Both the position numbers and the translations under genes were made by a program. This document shows, in pieces, positions 5,864 to 12,937 of a stretch of 14,035 nt of DNA (position 1 is the stretch's first letter; the number at the start of each line of letters is the position of its first letter). This DNA comes from Streptosporangium amethystogenes (GTDB lineage: Bacteria > Actinomycetota > Actinomycetes > Streptosporangiales > Streptosporangiaceae). Below the pieces are notes generated by a model that searched no databases, had not been told where the DNA came from, and saw only the letters and a list, made by a program, of their open reading frames with translations. The stretch spans positions 1 to 14,035 of the forward strand of contig NZ_JOEQ01000067.1 in the NCBI RefSeq assembly GCF_000721075.1. Reading direction: 5' to 3'.

Positions 5864-8800
5864 CCTCGGCCCGTCACGGCCGGAGACCTGCTCAACGAGA
5901 CCGCGCGCCTCGTCGAGCAGGTCGCAACCGCGTCGATCGCCGTACTCGGCCCGCACGGCTGCGATCATCCTGGGCGTGGCCCGCTCCGCGTACGGTTCGA
6001 TCCGCTCGAAGGTCATGCAGGGCATGCTGCTGTTGTACGCGAACCGCTCGGCCAGCACCAGCAACCTGATCGCGTCGCGGGGGGCCATGGCTCCCCGCAG
6101 CAGCCCCCAGGCACCGAGCGCGAAGAGCATCGTGCCGCACACCGGGTAGTCGAGGATGGGGTTCTCCGCGGTCAGCAGGTCGTAGCCCCGGACGATGGAG
6201 AACAACTCCTCGCCGTACCTGACATCTTCCGGAGGGGCGTGGTACGCGTACGCCGTCATGGTGACCGACACCGCGATGATCATCCACGGCGTGGGCTCCG
6301 CGCGCGATACCCCGGGCAGGCGCAGGTCTTGCGCCCGCTGGACGGCAAGGCGGTATTCCGCGAGCGCGGCGGCCGTCTCGCCGCGGGCGAGGGCGAGCTC
6401 GGCCGCGCACAACGGGACGATCGCCACCCCGCCGAGCACTGCCTCGTTGTCGTTGATCCGGGTGAGCTCGGCGAGTTCGGCCTCCGCGGTGTCGAGGTCG
6501 CCGTCGGCGAGCGCGGAGACCAGCAGCAGCGCGCGGAGCTGGGTCTCGTCGTCTGTGGCGCCGAGCCGGCTCAGCACCGGGATGGCGGTCCGCGCGTGTC
6601 CGACCGCCCGCCGGCGATCGCCGCGCCGCATGACCAGGGGGGCCAGCACGGCGTGCTGGATCGCGGCGAACCACGGCCCCTCGTCCCCGCGGAGCATCGT
6701 CAGGGTCCGCTCGGCGGCCTCGATCGCCCCGGTCACGTCTCCCGCGTTCTCCAGGATTTGGGCGCTCGTCTGTGTCGCCGCCAAGGCCACATCATGGTCG
6801 GCGCTCTGGCGCAACTCCGCCAGCCGACGATGCAACTCGGCACCGTCGGCCGCGTCGCACGCGACCATCACCGTGGCCATCGCCGCTATACGGGGATTCG
6901 TCGCATCACTGATGGGCAGCGTACGGAGGAGGTCGATCAGCGGATCGCTGCGGCCGTCGGTGACGATCATGGTGTTCATCAGCGTGATCATCATGGCGGC
7001 CCTGGTCACCTCGACGAGGTACGGCGGCGGCACCCAGCCGGTGATCAGCTGGGTGACCGCGTCCCGATGCACGAACACCTGGGAGTGGTCGCCACGGATC
7101 GACCACAGCGCACCGACGCCGGCCAGCAACTGAAGCGTCGTGACGGGATCGGATTCGCCGAGAGCCTGCCGGAGCAGTTCGGCGAGGTTGCTCTCCTCGG
7201 CGTGCAACGCGTCGGCCGCCGCGAACTGCGCCGAGCTGAACAGCCGGGAGGCGTGTTCGAGGGCGTACGCCGTCGCCCAGGCCCGCTGCGCCGCCCGGGC
7301 GGGCGCCTCCTCCCCGGCCTCCTTCAGCCGCATCCGCCCGAACTCCCTGACGGTCTCCAGCATCCGGTAGCGCAGGCCGTACGTCGTCTCGCGGACGCTG
7401 AGCATCGACTGCTCGGTCAGCGCGTCCACGACGTGCAGGGCCTCCGGGCCGAGTACCTGCTCGGCCGCGGCCAGCGTGAAACCGTCGCCGAACAGCGACA
7501 ACCACCGCAACGCCTGCCGTTCTGGCTCGTCCAGCAGATTCCATGACCAGTCGATGACCGCGAGCAGCGTCTGGTGCCGGTCGGGGGCCGTACGGTTCCC
7601 CCCGCGCAGCAGGGCGAATCGGTCCGCCAGGCGCCGCGCGATCTCCTCCACCGACATCACCCGTACTTTGGCCGCGGCCAGCTCGATCGCGAGCGGCAGC
7701 CCGTCGAGGCGGGCGACGACCTCCTCGACCGCTCCCTCGTCGATCCGCACACCCGGGCGGGCGGCCATGGCGCGCTGGCGGAACAACTCCACCGCGTCGC
7801 CCGTGGGCAGCTCGCCGAGCAGGTAGACGCGTTCGGCGGGGATCGACAGGGGGGCGCGCGAGGTGATGAGCACCCGCAGGTCGCGGGTCGTCACGGTCAG
7901 GAACGCCACCAGGTCGGCGACGGCCTCGATCACGTGCTCGCAGTTGTCCAATATCAACAATGCCGGAGCCTGGTCGAGATGCTGGGCGATCCGGGCGCGA
8001 ACGTCGGAGCGCTGCTCGGCGGTCAGGGCATGCCGCCCGCTGACCGAGTCCCGAACCCCGAGCGCCGAGCCCACCTCGCCCACCACGCCCTCCGGCGAGG
8101 AGACGCCGACGAGTTCGACAAAGTGAGCGATGGGCTGTGTGGCGTTCCTGCCGACGACATGAGCCAGCCGCGTCTTGCCCAGTCCGCCAGGGCCGATGAT
8201 GGAGACCACCCGGTTGGTCTGCAACAGGGCGTGCACCGCACGGATGTCGCCGTCGCGGCCGAGCAGCGAGGAACCGTCGAACAGGATGCCCTCACGTACC
8301 GGCCGATCGGCGATGAGGAGTTCGGCGTACACGCGGGCGAGCTCAGGCCCTGGTCCAGTGCCGAGCCGCGCGACCAGGCCCGCGCGATACCGCTCGTAAC
8401 GCTCCAGAGCGGCGGCGGCACCTCGGACGGCGGCCTCGCTGCGCAGCAGGCAGGCGAGCAGTTCCTCGTCGTGTGGCCGATCGGCCGCGGTCTCCTCCAG
8501 CAGCGGCAGCGCGCCCTCGTGAGCGCCGCTCCGGCCCCGCGCGATCGCCGCCACCCGCCGCGCCTCGGCCACCCACTGGGCAGCGACGCCCCTCAGCTCG
8601 GCGAGTGCGCCCGTGGCGCCGTCCAAGCCGCCGCCCAGGAGGCTTATGGCCTCTTCGGCGCGGCGACTCGCGAGCACCATGTCGTCCTCGCCCAGTGCGG
8701 CCCGTGCCTGCTCCACCAGCTCGCCGAGCAGCAGGACGTCCACCTGACCGGCGGGCAGCCCGAGCCGGTAACCACGCGGGATCCGCACCACGGCGTCGGC

Positions 8801-9016
8801 GCAGGTCACCGCCCTGGTCCGCGAGACGACCACCTGCAGTGCCTTCGTCGGGTTGGCCGGCGCCCCGTCCGGCCACAGCTCTTCGACCAGGCGCTCGTCA
8901 CTGACCCCTGCACGCCCTTGTATGGCGAGCACGGACAGCAGGGTGTGCGCGCGATCGCCGACCACGCGCACCCCCCGCCAGCGAACGCCGTCGAGCAGGA
9001 CGAGTATGGGGGACAT
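5723..9016 (-). CDS. BTAD/AfsR-like transcriptional regulator with NB-ARC-type ATPase and helical repeats
   Basis: A 1097-residue multidomain regulator. Residues about 18-88 are an OmpR-like winged helix (DERLVEELWPDGAPANPTKA then LQVVVSRTRAV and RIPRGYRL). Residues about 92-235 are the BTAD domain. An NB-ARC-like ATPase follows, with Walker A GPGGLGKT at 275-282, Walker B LLILDNCEH at 353-361, then LITSRAPL and GLPLAIELAAAKVR. The C-terminal half is alanine-rich helical repeat sequence resembling TPRs. Proteins of this kind sense an unknown ligand, bind ATP and activate secondary-metabolite or resistance genes, so the convergent exporter is the natural target. The final 46 or so residues (after LVEQVSG) are encoded opposite the permease 3' end and are arginine/glutamate-rich, so the frame has probably run past its ancestral stop. 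The ATG sits in a hairpin loop. Confidence 0.88.
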   Translation of the reverse strand: MSPILVLLDGVRWRGVRVVGDRAHTLLSVLAIQGRAGVSDERLVEELWPDGAPANPTKALQVVVSRTRAVTCADAVVRIPRGYRLGLPAGQVDVLLLGELVEQARAALGEDDMVLASRRAEEAISLLGGGLDGATGALAELRGVAAQWVAEARRVAAIARGRSGAHEGALPLLEETAADRPHDEELLACLLRSEAAVRGAAAALERYERYRAGLVARLGTGPGPELARVYAELLIADRPVREGILFDGSSLLGRDGDIRAVHALLQTNRVVSIIGPGGLGKTRLAHVVGRNATQPIAHFVELVGVSSPEGVVGEVGSALGVRDSVSGRHALTAEQRSDVRARIAQHLDQAPALLILDNCEHVIEAVADLVAFLTVTTRDLRVLITSRAPLSIPAERVYLLGELPTGDAVELFRQRAMAARPGVRIDEGAVEEVVARLDGLPLAIELAAAKVRVMSVEEIARRLADRFALLRGGNRTAPDRHQTLLAVIDWSWNLLDEPERQALRWLSLFGDGFTLAAAEQVLGPEALHVVDALTEQSMLSVRETTYGLRYRMLETVREFGRMRLKEAGEEAPARAAQRAWATAYALEHASRLFSSAQFAAADALHAEESNLAELLRQALGESDPVTTLQLLAGVGALWSIRGDHSQVFVHRDAVTQLITGWVPPPYLVEVTRAAMMITLMNTMIVTDGRSDPLIDLLRTLPISDATNPRIAAMATVMVACDAADGAELHRRLAELRQSADHDVALAATQTSAQILENAGDVTGAIEAAERTLTMLRGDEGPWFAAIQHAVLAPLVMRRGDRRRAVGHARTAIPVLSRLGATDDETQLRALLLVSALADGDLDTAEAELAELTRINDNEAVLGGVAIVPLCAAELALARGETAAALAEYRLAVQRAQDLRLPGVSRAEPTPWMIIAVSVTMTAYAYHAPPEDVRYGEELFSIVRGYDLLTAENPILDYPVCGTMLFALGAWGLLRGAMAPRDAIRLLVLAERFAYNSSMPCMTFERIEPYAERATPRMIAAVRAEYGDRRGCDLLDEARGLVEQVSGRDGPRSHVPLVTAYRQRREDRDDDHARQERPGHLSADEGAVGEVTGGRDQV

Positions 9017-9023
9017 ACCCCCA
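9007..9023 (-). promoter_or_regulatory. Hairpin enclosing the start codon of the BTAD regulator
   Basis: On the minus strand TGGGGG (9023-9018) pairs with CCCCCA (9012-9007) around the loop TATGT, which contains the start codon ATG (9016-9014). The G-run is also the only Shine-Dalgarno-like sequence and would be fully paired. TAAGCT, which begins 14 bases before the ATG, could be a -10 element of a leaderless transcript, in which case the hairpin would be only partly transcribed. Translational control is an inference. Confidence 0.4.
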
Positions 9024-9401
9024 GCTTACGGACGAGTCACAGGTAAGGAGCGTGACCGCGAGTATCTCGACGACTGGATCGAAGCTGTTGAGGATCTCGG
9101 GGCATCTCACCCTCGTTCACCTCGTCGACGATGTCGACGTCCCACGCGTCGCACCGCCAAGAAGCTGGCGGAGCACTCCTGACATCCTGCTTGCAAAGCA
9201 ATCCCGGTGGGAGTGGACCATGGGCAATATCCGCTTCCACCTGCGCATACGGTCCACGGTAATCCACCATCGTCCGGCCTTGTCCAGGGTCGTCGTCACC
9301 CAGTTGGTCACTCAAAGATGCTGACCTGGAAGAGCTCAGGTGCTGAACCCGTTGACGTTTACCGTACGCTGTCGCCGTATCACGGTCATGTACATGCAGG
9401 A
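9024..9401. other. Gap with a tRNA remnant and no convincing gene
   Basis: Apart from the tRNA-Ala fragment at 9175-9200, nothing here is clearly coding. Several frames are open, among them a minus-strand GTG frame at 9311-9117 reading VTNWVTTTLDKAGRWWITVD. They compete with one another, have no good ribosome binding site and match no family I know. They may be scraps of an element or of host genes. Confidence 0.4.
9175..9200 (-). repeat. tRNA-Ala(UGC) middle fragment, right att-like copy
   Basis: Read on the minus strand, this 26-base stretch corresponds to tRNA-Ala nt 29-54: TGC of the 5' anticodon stem, loop TTTGCAA with anticodon TGC, 3' stem GCAGG, variable ATGTC and T-stem AGGAG plus T54. 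Beyond both ends the sequence stops being tRNA-like, so acceptor and D- and T-arm completion are lost. It has the same orientation as the fragment at 3731-3771, shares 19 of 20 bases with it (9175-9194 against 3752-3771), and extends further 5' than that copy, past the anticodon loop. Confidence 0.65.
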
Positions 9402-9647
9402 TTATGGCCACTCAATACGGATGAGATACACCTCACGTTGCTCGTCCAGGACTACGTACGTCGCCAGACCTCGTTCACCAAACGTATGAGCAGGCATGTT
9501 GGCCTTGGGATTGGCCGGGTTGTACGGCTGACCGCTCCACGGCGCGATCTCCAGCAAAGTGAGCAGTTCGGCGAGCGGACGTAGCGCTTCCGCGGGGATC
9601 TCGGTGATCTGCTCTTCGGCGAAAGGGTCAACTGTGATCTGGTACAC
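9402..9647 (-). CDS. RelE/ParE-superfamily toxin-like protein
   Basis: An 81-residue protein beginning MYQITVDPFAEEQITEIPAE, with a central LRPLAELLTLLEIAPWSGQP and ending YVVLDEQREVYLIRIEWP. The size, the N-terminal strand followed by two helices, and the C-terminal beta-strands with a Tyr/Ile/Arg-rich last strand fit the RelE/ParE toxin fold, whose members cleave ribosome-bound mRNA or inhibit gyrase. The start is GTG 9647, immediately after the TAG of the upstream DUF6247-like antitoxin frame (CTG-TAG-GTG), so translation would be coupled. GGGG about 12 nt upstream is a poor ribosome binding site, which supports coupling. The toxin frame is intact while its antitoxin is broken. The family call is by pattern only. 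Confidence 0.65.
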   Translation of the reverse strand: MYQITVDPFAEEQITEIPAEALRPLAELLTLLEIAPWSGQPYNPANPKANMPAHTFGERGLATYVVLDEQREVYLIRIEWP

Positions 9648-9978
9648 CTACAGGTCGACCCCACAAGCACCAAGAGCCTCACGCCAAGGCCTTCCAGAAG
9701 AGACCGGTTCACCGGCAAAAACCTGCTCGGCTTTCGCATGCATGCGGCGGCGTCCTTCAGGGTCCCGCGCCGAGTCACACGCGGAGATCCACCACCGGTG
9801 AACGAAGGCGTTCAGCGCACCAGATCCAAGCTCACTCGAATCTCGTCCAGCACTGCCTTGAGCCCCGCGTCGAACGCCTCACGATCCTGCGGCACGACCA
9901 GGGCGGCGCGGATGGCCCGAAGGTTCTTCTCAGGCGTCGGTGACCCGGGGGCACGAACTCCTGCGGCTGCGCGGTCAT
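9648..9978 (-). pseudogene. DUF6247-like antitoxin gene broken into three frames
   Basis: GAGGAG precedes ATG 9978 (MTAQPQEFVPPG), an excellent start. Near a CCCCCGGG run, around 9947, the sense moves to the next frame, SPTPEKNLRAIRAALVVPQD then REAFDAGLKAVLDEIRVSLD, ending at TGA 9814-9812. Just before that stop it moves again to LNAFVHRWWISACDSARDPE, GRRRMHAKAEQVFAGEPV and on to TAG 9650-9648. Joined, the parts give about 110 residues with the layout of actinobacterial DUF6247 proteins (IRAALxxxDREAFDxxxxxxLD, then RWWxxA and ARDPEGRRRM), which commonly precede RelE-like toxins. The three parts lie in three different frames and the net shift does not cancel. Either the antitoxin is dead or the sequence has two indel errors. 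Confidence 0.6.
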
Positions 9979-10083
9979 GCTGGAATCTCCTCTGCCTGCT
10001 CATAAGCCTACAGACTCCCGCCGGAAGAGCTCAGGAATCCCGTCACATGGGCACTCGAAAGATGAGACCGACGTGTGCGGTGG

Positions 10084-10253
10084 TCAGGTAAGCCGAGCGC
10101 CGGGCTCGGTGCGCGGCCTGGACTCCCGCGGTCGCAGGGACCGATCCCGGCTGTATCCCCGGTTGCCGAGCGGGTACAGGGCCTCGAGGTGGCGCGGAGC
10201 GCCGCTTGACCATCGCCGTCATAGGCGGTGAGCCATATCTGGTAATACGCCAC
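10084..10253 (-). pseudogene. Frame-broken remnant of an unidentified small protein
   Basis: On the minus strand, GTG 10253 (or an upstream in-frame TTG at 10310) reads VAYYQIWLTAYDGDGQAALR. A neighbouring frame then continues RHLEALYPLGNRGYSRDRSL and reaches TGA 10086-10084. Both pieces look like real protein, and one shift near 10200 joins them into roughly 55-75 residues. No family is recognised. Its 5' end abuts the plus-strand membrane protein gene, so the two would be divergent. It may be a second casualty of the decay seen in the neighbouring antitoxin gene. Confidence 0.3.
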
Positions 10254-10309
10254 TGAGGGCTCATCATTCGGGCTACTGGTGTTGCCCGACGGGACACTAA
10301 GGTAACGCA

Positions 10310-10867
10310 ATGATCACCAAGCCACCCGGATGGCCGTTACTCACAGCATTCTCGCTTACGGCGCTCGTATGTCTGTGGTGGGCCAGCGCGCCCTACCTGT
10401 ACGTCGAGTTGGTCCTTTTCGCTTTCTTCGCGGGTGGCGTGCTCTTCCTAGTGTGGATCATACGGATCATCGTCGCAGCGATAACGGACTCCAACGCGGT
10501 GTCCGTGCACATACGACAATGGTTCGTGCCATGGATGATTCTTGGCGGCGTCGTCCTCTCAATCATGGTCGATGCACCGTTCTACGCACGATTCGCGTTG
10601 TCGCAGCCCGCCTTGACAGTCTTCGCCGAGACCGTCGCCAAGAGCGGGCAGGTATCGCACGAGTGCCGGTATGTTGGCCTCTATCGCGTCTGCTGGTCAG
10701 AGTCGACCCCTGGCGGCGGTGCTCGATTCTCGGTCGATGACTGGCTGATCCGCACCTCGGCAGGCTTCGTGTGGAGCCCCGCAGGCCAGATGCCTGAGGA
10801 CGATGTGGAGAACCTCGACCCGCTTGTCGGCCCCTGGTATAGGTGGTCAGGGTGGGATGAATGGTGA
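10310..10867 (+). CDS. Hypothetical membrane protein with three N-terminal helices
   Basis: 185 residues. Hydrophobic segments lie near residues 9-24, 29-58 (long enough for one long or two short helices) and 72-89. A soluble C-terminal region of about 95 residues follows, with a Cys pair (119 and 128) and many Trp/Tyr residues near the end (WYRWSGWDEW). AAGG lies seven bases before ATG 10310 and supports this start. Codon use looks normal for the window. No family is recognised, and the neighbours (a broken remnant upstream, an IS481 element 126 bp downstream) say nothing about its job. I infer an envelope location from the helices only. Confidence 0.7.
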   Translation: MITKPPGWPLLTAFSLTALVCLWWASAPYLYVELVLFAFFAGGVLFLVWIIRIIVAAITDSNAVSVHIRQWFVPWMILGGVVLSIMVDAPFYARFALSQPALTVFAETVAKSGQVSHECRYVGLYRVCWSESTPGGGARFSVDDWLIRTSAGFVWSPAGQMPEDDVENLDPLVGPWYRWSGWDEW

Positions 10868-10993
10868 GCGGTTTAGGGGTTGCCCCGTGGTCATGTGTGG
10901 CCTCTTCAGCCAGTGCTGCGCCCAGGGAAAGGACAAAGCGCATCCCGAGATTCCAAGGAGTGGCGTCACTGCTGCGCGGTAGGGAAGTGCTGC

Positions 10994-11051
10994 TGTCGAT
11001 GTGAGGTCTCGGGACATGCTTAACCGGTCGTTCTCAGGACATGGTTGACGG
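10994..11051 (+). repeat. Left terminal inverted repeat of the IS481 element
   Basis: Aligned to the reverse complement of 11977-12034, the outer 13 bases are identical, as are GGACATGCTT and TCTCAGGACATG further in. The divergent part lies between the two GGACATG motifs. Confidence 0.8.
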
Positions 11052-11095
11052 TGGCCCGGCATCATGCTCGCCAAGAAGACGTCGAAGCGAGCTCT

Positions 11096-11977
11096 GTGCA
11101 GGTGGCGAGCGTGGATCAGCAGGCGTTGCTGGAGTACCGGTATCGCGCGGTGCGTGAGGTGCCGGCAGGTTCACAGATCGGGGAGGTCGCGGCCCGGTAT
11201 GGGACCTCTCGGCAGTCGGTGCACACCTGGCGGCAGCGCTTTAAGCAGGAAGGCATGCCCGGGCTGGCCGATCGGTCGCGGCGGCCTCGCACCAGCCCGA
11301 CCCGGCTGCCGGCCGAGGTCGAGGCCTTGATCTGCAAGATGCGGCGCCGACATCCGCGCTGGGGTACCCAGCGGATCGCGTATGAGCTCGGCGCGTGCGA
11401 CCTGGAGCGGGTGCCGGGCCGGGCAACGGTGCACCGGGTGCTGGCCCGCAACGGGCTCGTCGTCACTCAGCAGCAGGAGCACAAGCTCACCTACCGGCGC
11501 TGGCAGCGAGAGGCGCCGATGCACGTGTGGCAGCTCGACCTGGTCGGCGGGATGCCACTGGCCGACGGCCGGGAATGCAAGACGGTCACCGGTATCGACG
11601 ACCACTCCCGCTTCTGGGTGATCGCCGCCGTGGTGGCGGTCCCGTCTGGTCGCGCGGTATGCACGGCGTTCACCGCGGCGATGCGCCGCTACGGTGTTCC
11701 CTTCGAAGTACTCAGCGACAACGGCAAGCAGTTCACCGGCCGGCACATCCGCCCGCAACCAGTGGAGGTCCTGTTCGAGCGGGTGTGCCGGGAAAACGGC
11801 ATCACTCGGCGGCCGACCAAACCCCGCTCACCGACCACGACCGGCAAGATCGAACGCTTCCACAAGGCCCTGCGCCGGAAACTACTCGATCACGTGGCCC
11901 CGTTCGAATCGATGGCCGCAGCCCAGGAGGCCATCGACGCCTGGGTGCACACCTACAACCACACCCAACCGAGCTGA
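11096..11977 (+). CDS. IS481-family DDE transposase, C-terminally short
   Basis: From GTG 11096 this gives 293 residues. A helix-turn-helix (EVAARYGTSRQSVHTWRQRF) is near 30-49, followed by RSRRPRTSP and the HPRWGTQRIAYEL helices, then the integrase catalytic core. The DDE triad is complete: Asp148 (VWQLDLVGG), Asp208 (LSDNGKQF) and Glu253 (GKIERFHKALRR). The protein stops right after WVHTYNHTQPS, where relatives continue RPHQ-x-L and often a C-terminal beta-rich domain. The start is uncertain: an in-frame TTG at 11045 lies inside the left repeat, GTG 11102 is also possible, and none has a strong ribosome binding site. Activity is doubtful without the missing end. Confidence 0.82.
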   Translation: MQVASVDQQALLEYRYRAVREVPAGSQIGEVAARYGTSRQSVHTWRQRFKQEGMPGLADRSRRPRTSPTRLPAEVEALICKMRRRHPRWGTQRIAYELGACDLERVPGRATVHRVLARNGLVVTQQQEHKLTYRRWQREAPMHVWQLDLVGGMPLADGRECKTVTGIDDHSRFWVIAAVVAVPSGRAVCTAFTAAMRRYGVPFEVLSDNGKQFTGRHIRPQPVEVLFERVCRENGITRRPTKPRSPTTTGKIERFHKALRRKLLDHVAPFESMAAAQEAIDAWVHTYNHTQPS

Positions 11978-12034
11978 CGTCAATCATGTCCTGAGACTAA
12001 AGCGTCAAGCATGTCCTGATGCCTCACATCGACA
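11977..12034 (-). repeat. Right terminal inverted repeat of the IS481 element
   Basis: The inverted partner of 10994-11051, ending CCTCACATCGACA. Its inner edge meets the transposase stop codon, so no non-repeat sequence separates the two. Confidence 0.8.
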
Positions 12035-12126
12035 ATCACCAGGGGCTCAACGATTTTGCCGACCCCTGAGACCTTCACCGATAAGGCCTTTACCTACGGC
12101 TTTGCATCCTTCTACTCTTGATCACC

Positions 12127-12888
12127 ATGAAACGGGCTCTGATCATTCTTTCCGGCATAGTCGCCGTCATGCTCCCCTACGGAACAGCCCACGCGTATCC
12201 CATCAAGAACAACACCCTCACCGTCAACGCGATCTACAGCAGCGGAGCGCTCAACACCACCGAATGTCCGGAAAAGCCCATCAAGCGGCGCAATGTGAAG
12301 CTCGCCGAGGCCTACGTGAAGGTCGTCGTGAGCTGCCTCAACACCACATGGGCAGCCCAGTTCGAGAAGTCGGGTCAGACATTCAGGCGCCCGAAGCTGA
12401 AGCTGGTCACCAAGCCACCCGCCAAGTTCTGCGCGCTCAAGTGGGATCAGTCCGAGCAGGACGCGTACTACTGTGACCAGACCGAGACGATCTTTATCGT
12501 GCTCAGCAACGACCTGCTCGACGACCCTTCCGATCTGTACCTCTTCAACCTGGTGAGCATGGAATACGGCCAGCACGTCCAGACGCTCACCAACATCTAC
12601 AGCGAGTACGAGGACATCGACTTCCGCAACAAGAAGGAGCTCCAGGAGCAGAGCCGCCGCTATGAATTGCAGAGCAACTGCTTCGGCGCCGCTTTCCTCG
12701 CGAGCGTCTGGAGCTCCCTCGACCGCTCCTCGGCCGATTGGAAGCTGCTGCTCTCACAGGTTAAGAACTGGACCGACAAGGACAACGGGACAAGGACGAA
12801 CATTGCCTACTGGATGAACCAGGGATTCAACATGGGCGATCCGAAGGCGTGCAACACCTGGGCGGCGTCTGCCAAGCGCGTGGCCTGA
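12127..12888 (+). CDS. Secreted YpfJ-type (PF04228) neutral zinc metallopeptidase homologue with altered active site
   Basis: 253 residues. Residues 1-23 are a signal peptide (MKRALIILSGIVAVMLPYGT then AHA), with likely cleavage before YPIKNN. The mature part follows the PF04228 layout: FCALKW at 101-106 and YYCDQTETIFIVLSNDLLDD at 114-133, the active-site helix LVSMEYGQHVQ at 142-152, ELQSNCFGA at 180-188 and the terminal YWMNQGFNMGDPKACNTW. Active members carry HExxH (usually HEYGHHVQ) and ELQADC. Here both zinc-binding histidines are replaced (Met145, Gln149) and ADC has become SNC, so it is probably catalytically inactive. Six cysteines fit an exported, disulphide-bonded protein. ATG 12127 gives a clean signal peptide (a TTG three codons earlier is possible). 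No ribosome binding site is seen. An IS481 element ends 92 bp upstream and could affect its promoter. Confidence 0.85.
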   Translation: MKRALIILSGIVAVMLPYGTAHAYPIKNNTLTVNAIYSSGALNTTECPEKPIKRRNVKLAEAYVKVVVSCLNTTWAAQFEKSGQTFRRPKLKLVTKPPAKFCALKWDQSEQDAYYCDQTETIFIVLSNDLLDDPSDLYLFNLVSMEYGQHVQTLTNIYSEYEDIDFRNKKELQEQSRRYELQSNCFGAAFLASVWSSLDRSSADWKLLLSQVKNWTDKDNGTRTNIAYWMNQGFNMGDPKACNTWAASAKRVA

Positions 12889-12937
12889 CCGACTGATGAC
12901 GACGCGGTCCGAGGGCTGGCGACAGACGTCTACGCGA

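Larger units (their letters stand above)
3731..9200. mobile_element. Possible tRNA-bounded integrated segment carrying an exporter and its regulator
   Basis: Two fragments of the same tRNA-Ala(UGC) gene lie in the same orientation at the two ends of this 5.4 kb segment. On the minus strand the order is: remnant of the tRNA middle (nt 29-54) at 9200-9175, cargo genes, then the displaced tRNA 3' half with its terminator at 3771-3692. That is the expected order after an element integrates into a tRNA gene and rebuilds the tRNA at one end. The cargo is a DrrA/DrrB-like transporter and a BTAD regulator. No integrase, relaxase or excisionase is present, so this would be a decayed element. Two unrelated tRNA scraps cannot be excluded. 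Confidence 0.4.
10994..12034 (+). mobile_element. IS481-family insertion sequence (1041 bp)
   Basis: Bounded by long imperfect terminal inverted repeats of about 58 bp starting TGTCGATGTGAGG and ending in its complement, CCTCACATCGACA. It encodes one DDE transposase. Each end carries two direct copies of a RGGACATGNTTRAC motif 25 bp apart (11011-11024 and 11036-11049 on the left; 11979-11992 and 12004-12017, inverted, on the right), which are probable transposase binding sites. No target duplication is visible in the flanking bases (GCTGC and ATCAC), so the element is old or arose by recombination. The transposase stop lies at the inner edge of the right repeat. Confidence 0.8.

Noticed and set aside
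6239..7546. 435-residue plus-strand open frame
   Set aside because: Antisense shadow of the same regulator, with no start signal or family features.
7574..9046. 490-residue plus-strand open frame opposite the BTAD regulator
   Set aside because: Its composition (Arg/Gly/His/Gln-rich, no recognisable domain) is that of an antisense shadow in GC-rich DNA, while the minus frame has clear ATPase and DNA-binding motifs.
10847..11074. 75-residue minus-strand frame crossing the left IS481 end
   Set aside because: It crosses the terminal repeat, has no ribosome binding site and no family features.
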